Shown piece by piece: positions 6,287 through 7,507 of a stretch of 7,507 nucleotides of DNA (its first letter is position 1; each line of letters starts with the position of its first letter). This DNA is from Pseudomonadota bacterium (GTDB lineage: Bacteria > Pseudomonadota > Gammaproteobacteria > Halothiobacillales > Halothiobacillaceae), in NCBI GenBank assembly GCA_021795795.1, contig JAJYPA010000410.1:1-7507 (forward strand), read 5' to 3'. The notes below the pieces were generated by a model. That model did not search any database and was not told where the DNA came from. It saw nothing but the letters and a program-made list of their open reading frames with translations. The position numbers and the translations under genes were made by a program.

Positions 6287-6308
6287 CCCACGACCCGCTG
6301 ATTAAGAG
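6287..6308 (-). pseudogene. tRNA-Lys(CTT) remnant, anticodon-loop half
   Basis: On the minus strand this reads CTCTTAATCAGCGG followed by GTCGTGGG, that is, a Lys anticodon loop CTCTTAA with anticodon CTT, the 3' strand of the anticodon stem (TCAGC), the variable region and the start of the T-stem. Upstream of CTCTTAA (from 6309) the sequence no longer resembles a tRNA: the 5' stem strand that should be GCTGA is absent. Bases 6287-6294 (CCCACGAC) are the right copy of the IS21 duplication. A fragment that begins in the anticodon loop and ends at CCA is the usual attachment core left by tyrosine integrases. Confidence 0.82.
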
Positions 6309-6494
6309 AGTCTAGGTAATGCAGAGCCGACTCAGAAATCCGGTGTATATCCCATCACAGTCAACGCCTGGCGTCAGCAACTTTGGTAGAGCGTGCGGTC
6401 ATGGCCTTTGAGCGGAGGAAGAGTCAAACCACTTCACTTTGATGCGGCGCTATGCCGCGAAGGCCGCATCCTCTGCCAGGATCAAATCATTCTC
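6309..6494. other. Non-coding stretch between the tRNA remnant and the integrase
   Basis: There is no supported gene here. It holds an 11-base odd palindrome, ACGCC-T-GGCGT (6364-6374), and the larger inverted repeat at 6441-6470. In a phage-like element this zone, between the att core and int, is where arm-type integrase or excisionase sites usually lie. None could be recognised directly. Confidence 0.45.
6441..6470 (-). terminator. Possible terminator or regulatory hairpin after int
   Basis: GATGCGGC (6441-6448) pairs perfectly with GCCGCATC (6463-6470), an 8-bp stem. A second, overlapping stem, GCGGC (6444-6448) with GCCGC (6454-6458), excludes the first. It lies 24 bases beyond the int stop codon. 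On the minus strand it is followed by AAAGTGAAG rather than a T run, so it is a poor intrinsic terminator, and a regulatory or recombination role is equally possible. Confidence 0.35.
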
Positions 6495-7507
6495 TTACCC
6501 CAGCAACTTTGCCAAATCCTCCGCCCTCAAGTGAGTATAGCGTTTCAATATTTGCAAAGTCTTGTGTCCGGTTATGGCCGCCACCTGCATCGGATTCAGT
6601 CCTTTTTCAAATAAGCGGCTGGCAGCTTCGTGACGTAAGTCGTGAAAGCGTAGATCCTCAATCTTGGCCCGCTTGCAGGCCCGAATGAAAGCGAGATGAA
6701 TCGCTTCGTAGGTAGTATCAAAAACTTTGCCATCCAGGGAGCGAGGCAGATCGCGTAAAATTTCGACCGCGACGGAGGAAAGTGGCACAGTTCTGGCCAA
6801 GCCATTCTTGGTTTCTGGGAGAAGCGCTACACGCTTGTTCAAGTCCACATTTCTCCAGAGCAAGCCAGTGGACTGGATGGGCCGTTCGCCGTCGTCATCA
6901 CTTTTGCCCTTGGTTTCCAGAATTTCTCCCGCTCTCATTGCGGTTTCGATGGCAAACCGGACCACGGGCAGTAGCCAGGGGTTCTGCGCCTTTGCGCACT
7001 CGGCAAAAAGGCGTTCTTCCTCGTCACCCTGTAACCGTCGATCTCGACCTTGGGGGAGCTTGGGCTTGCGGACTAGTTCCACTGGATTGGCAAGAGACGA
7101 CATGCCCCATTCCGTGCGGGCCACCTTGAACAAATGGGATAGAACAGCCAGGTGCAGGCGGATGGTGTTCGGGCTTTTGCCCTCCTGCTCCATATCTCTA
7201 ATGACAGCCGCGACTTCTTTGCCTCCGACGCGGGCCAAAGCTACCCTGGCGATAGGGCGAGATTGCCAATTTCGAATTTTCGACAACTCCGGCCCAGGCG
7301 TGCGCTTTGAGGATGTGATCTCAGTTGCGTACCGCTCGAAAGCCTCGGACAGCCTGGTTGCTTCGGCTTCTGTTGTGTCACGCCAAGCTCCACGCTCCAT
7401 CTCTGCCTCAACGGTCTTTGCCCACCCCTCGGCTTCCGCTTTCTTTCTGAAGGTTCTGACTTGTTGAGGATACCCCTTCTTCCGAATCCGCACTTGCCAA
7501 CCAATGC
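6495..7507 (-). CDS. int: Tyrosine recombinase (site-specific integrase), N-terminus outside the window
   Basis: The frame runs off the right edge. A GTG at 7493 would give 332 residues, but the codons before it read IGWQ, matching the GxWQVRIRRKGYP start common in such integrases, so the true start is probably a little beyond the window. Residue numbers count from that GTG. The first 60 residues are an AP2-like arm-binding domain, 60-140 the SAM-like core-binding domain (NTIRLHLAVLSHLFKVA), and 155-332 the catalytic domain. The active-site set is complete: R187 (TAMRAGEIL), K229 (ETKNG), H284 and R287 (FHDLRH), H310 (TGH) and nucleophile Y319 (KRYTHL). An extra loop of roughly 16 residues sits at about 194-210, after the R187 box. 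The gene reads toward the tRNA-Lys remnant, its likely attachment site. Integration and excision of the adjoining island is the expected role. Confidence 0.95.
   Translation of the reverse strand, partial: IGWQVRIRKKGYPQQVRTFRKKAEAEGWAKTVEAEMERGAWRDTTEAEATRLSEAFERYATEITSSKRTPGPELSKIRNWQSRPIARVALARVGGKEVAAVIRDMEQEGKSPNTIRLHLAVLSHLFKVARTEWGMSSLANPVELVRKPKLPQGRDRRLQGDEEERLFAECAKAQNPWLLPVVRFAIETAMRAGEILETKGKSDDDGERPIQSTGLLWRNVDLNKRVALLPETKNGLARTVPLSSVAVEILRDLPRSLDGKVFDTTYEAIHLAFIRACKRAKIEDLRFHDLRHEAASRLFEKGLNPMQVAAITGHKTLQILKRYTHLRAEDLAKLLG

Noticed and set aside
6383..6392. TTGGTAGAGC, identical to a tRNA D-arm segment
   Set aside because: The surrounding bases do not give an anticodon stem, a T-loop or a paired acceptor at tRNA distance, so it is most likely chance. 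It is on the opposite strand to the tRNA-Lys remnant and cannot be its missing half.
6727..7467. Plus-strand open frame of 246 codons opposite the integrase
   Set aside because: It is serine- and arginine-rich, typical of antisense translation, and the minus strand encodes a complete recombinase active site.

Overview
The window is a nest of mobile DNA in a GC-rich bacterial chromosome. The style of the proteins (IstA/IstB, IS66 TnpA/B/C, a phage-type integrase) suggests a proteobacterium, possibly of the beta, gamma or Acidithiobacillia type. That assignment rests on general resemblance only. No new biochemical system stands out. What the sequence does show is three insertion events that can be read to the base.

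Left flank (1-1007): the 3' part of an unrecognised gene, then about 300 bases of AT-richer non-coding DNA, then a strong bidirectional hairpin terminator. Just beside the terminator is the CCA end of a minus-strand tRNA-Lys(CTT) remnant. The remnant is split: 1008-1038 lies on the left and 6287-6308 on the right. Joined across one copy of an 8-bp duplication, the halves give 45 nt running from the anticodon loop to CCA. This is the usual footprint of a tyrosine-integrase attachment site.

Middle (1039-6286): an IS21-family element of 5248 bp interrupts the tRNA remnant. Its ends begin TGCGTATTCC, it is flanked by CCCACGAC, it carries four and three 23-bp end repeats, and it encodes istA and istB. 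Its istA is split by a complete 2673-bp IS66-family element (1487-4159), flanked by AAAGGTGT. The IS66 operon (tnpA-tnpB-tnpC plus a small fourth gene with a KOW-like look) reads leftward. Removing the IS66 and one duplication restores a 511-codon istA in frame.

Right flank (6287-7507): the inner half of the tRNA remnant, about 190 bases of non-coding DNA with an inverted repeat, and a tyrosine recombinase on the minus strand whose N-terminus lies beyond the window. The integrase and tRNA remnant together suggest that the right side is the end of an integrated island, whose intact tRNA-Lys(CTT) would lie further right. The left side would then be chromosome (or a tandem neighbour) downstream of the original tRNA.

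Inferred order of events: the island integrated at tRNA-Lys, IS21 jumped into the attachment remnant, and IS66 jumped into istA. The IS21 copy has probably lost its own transposase but keeps both ends and istB. The IS66 looks intact.
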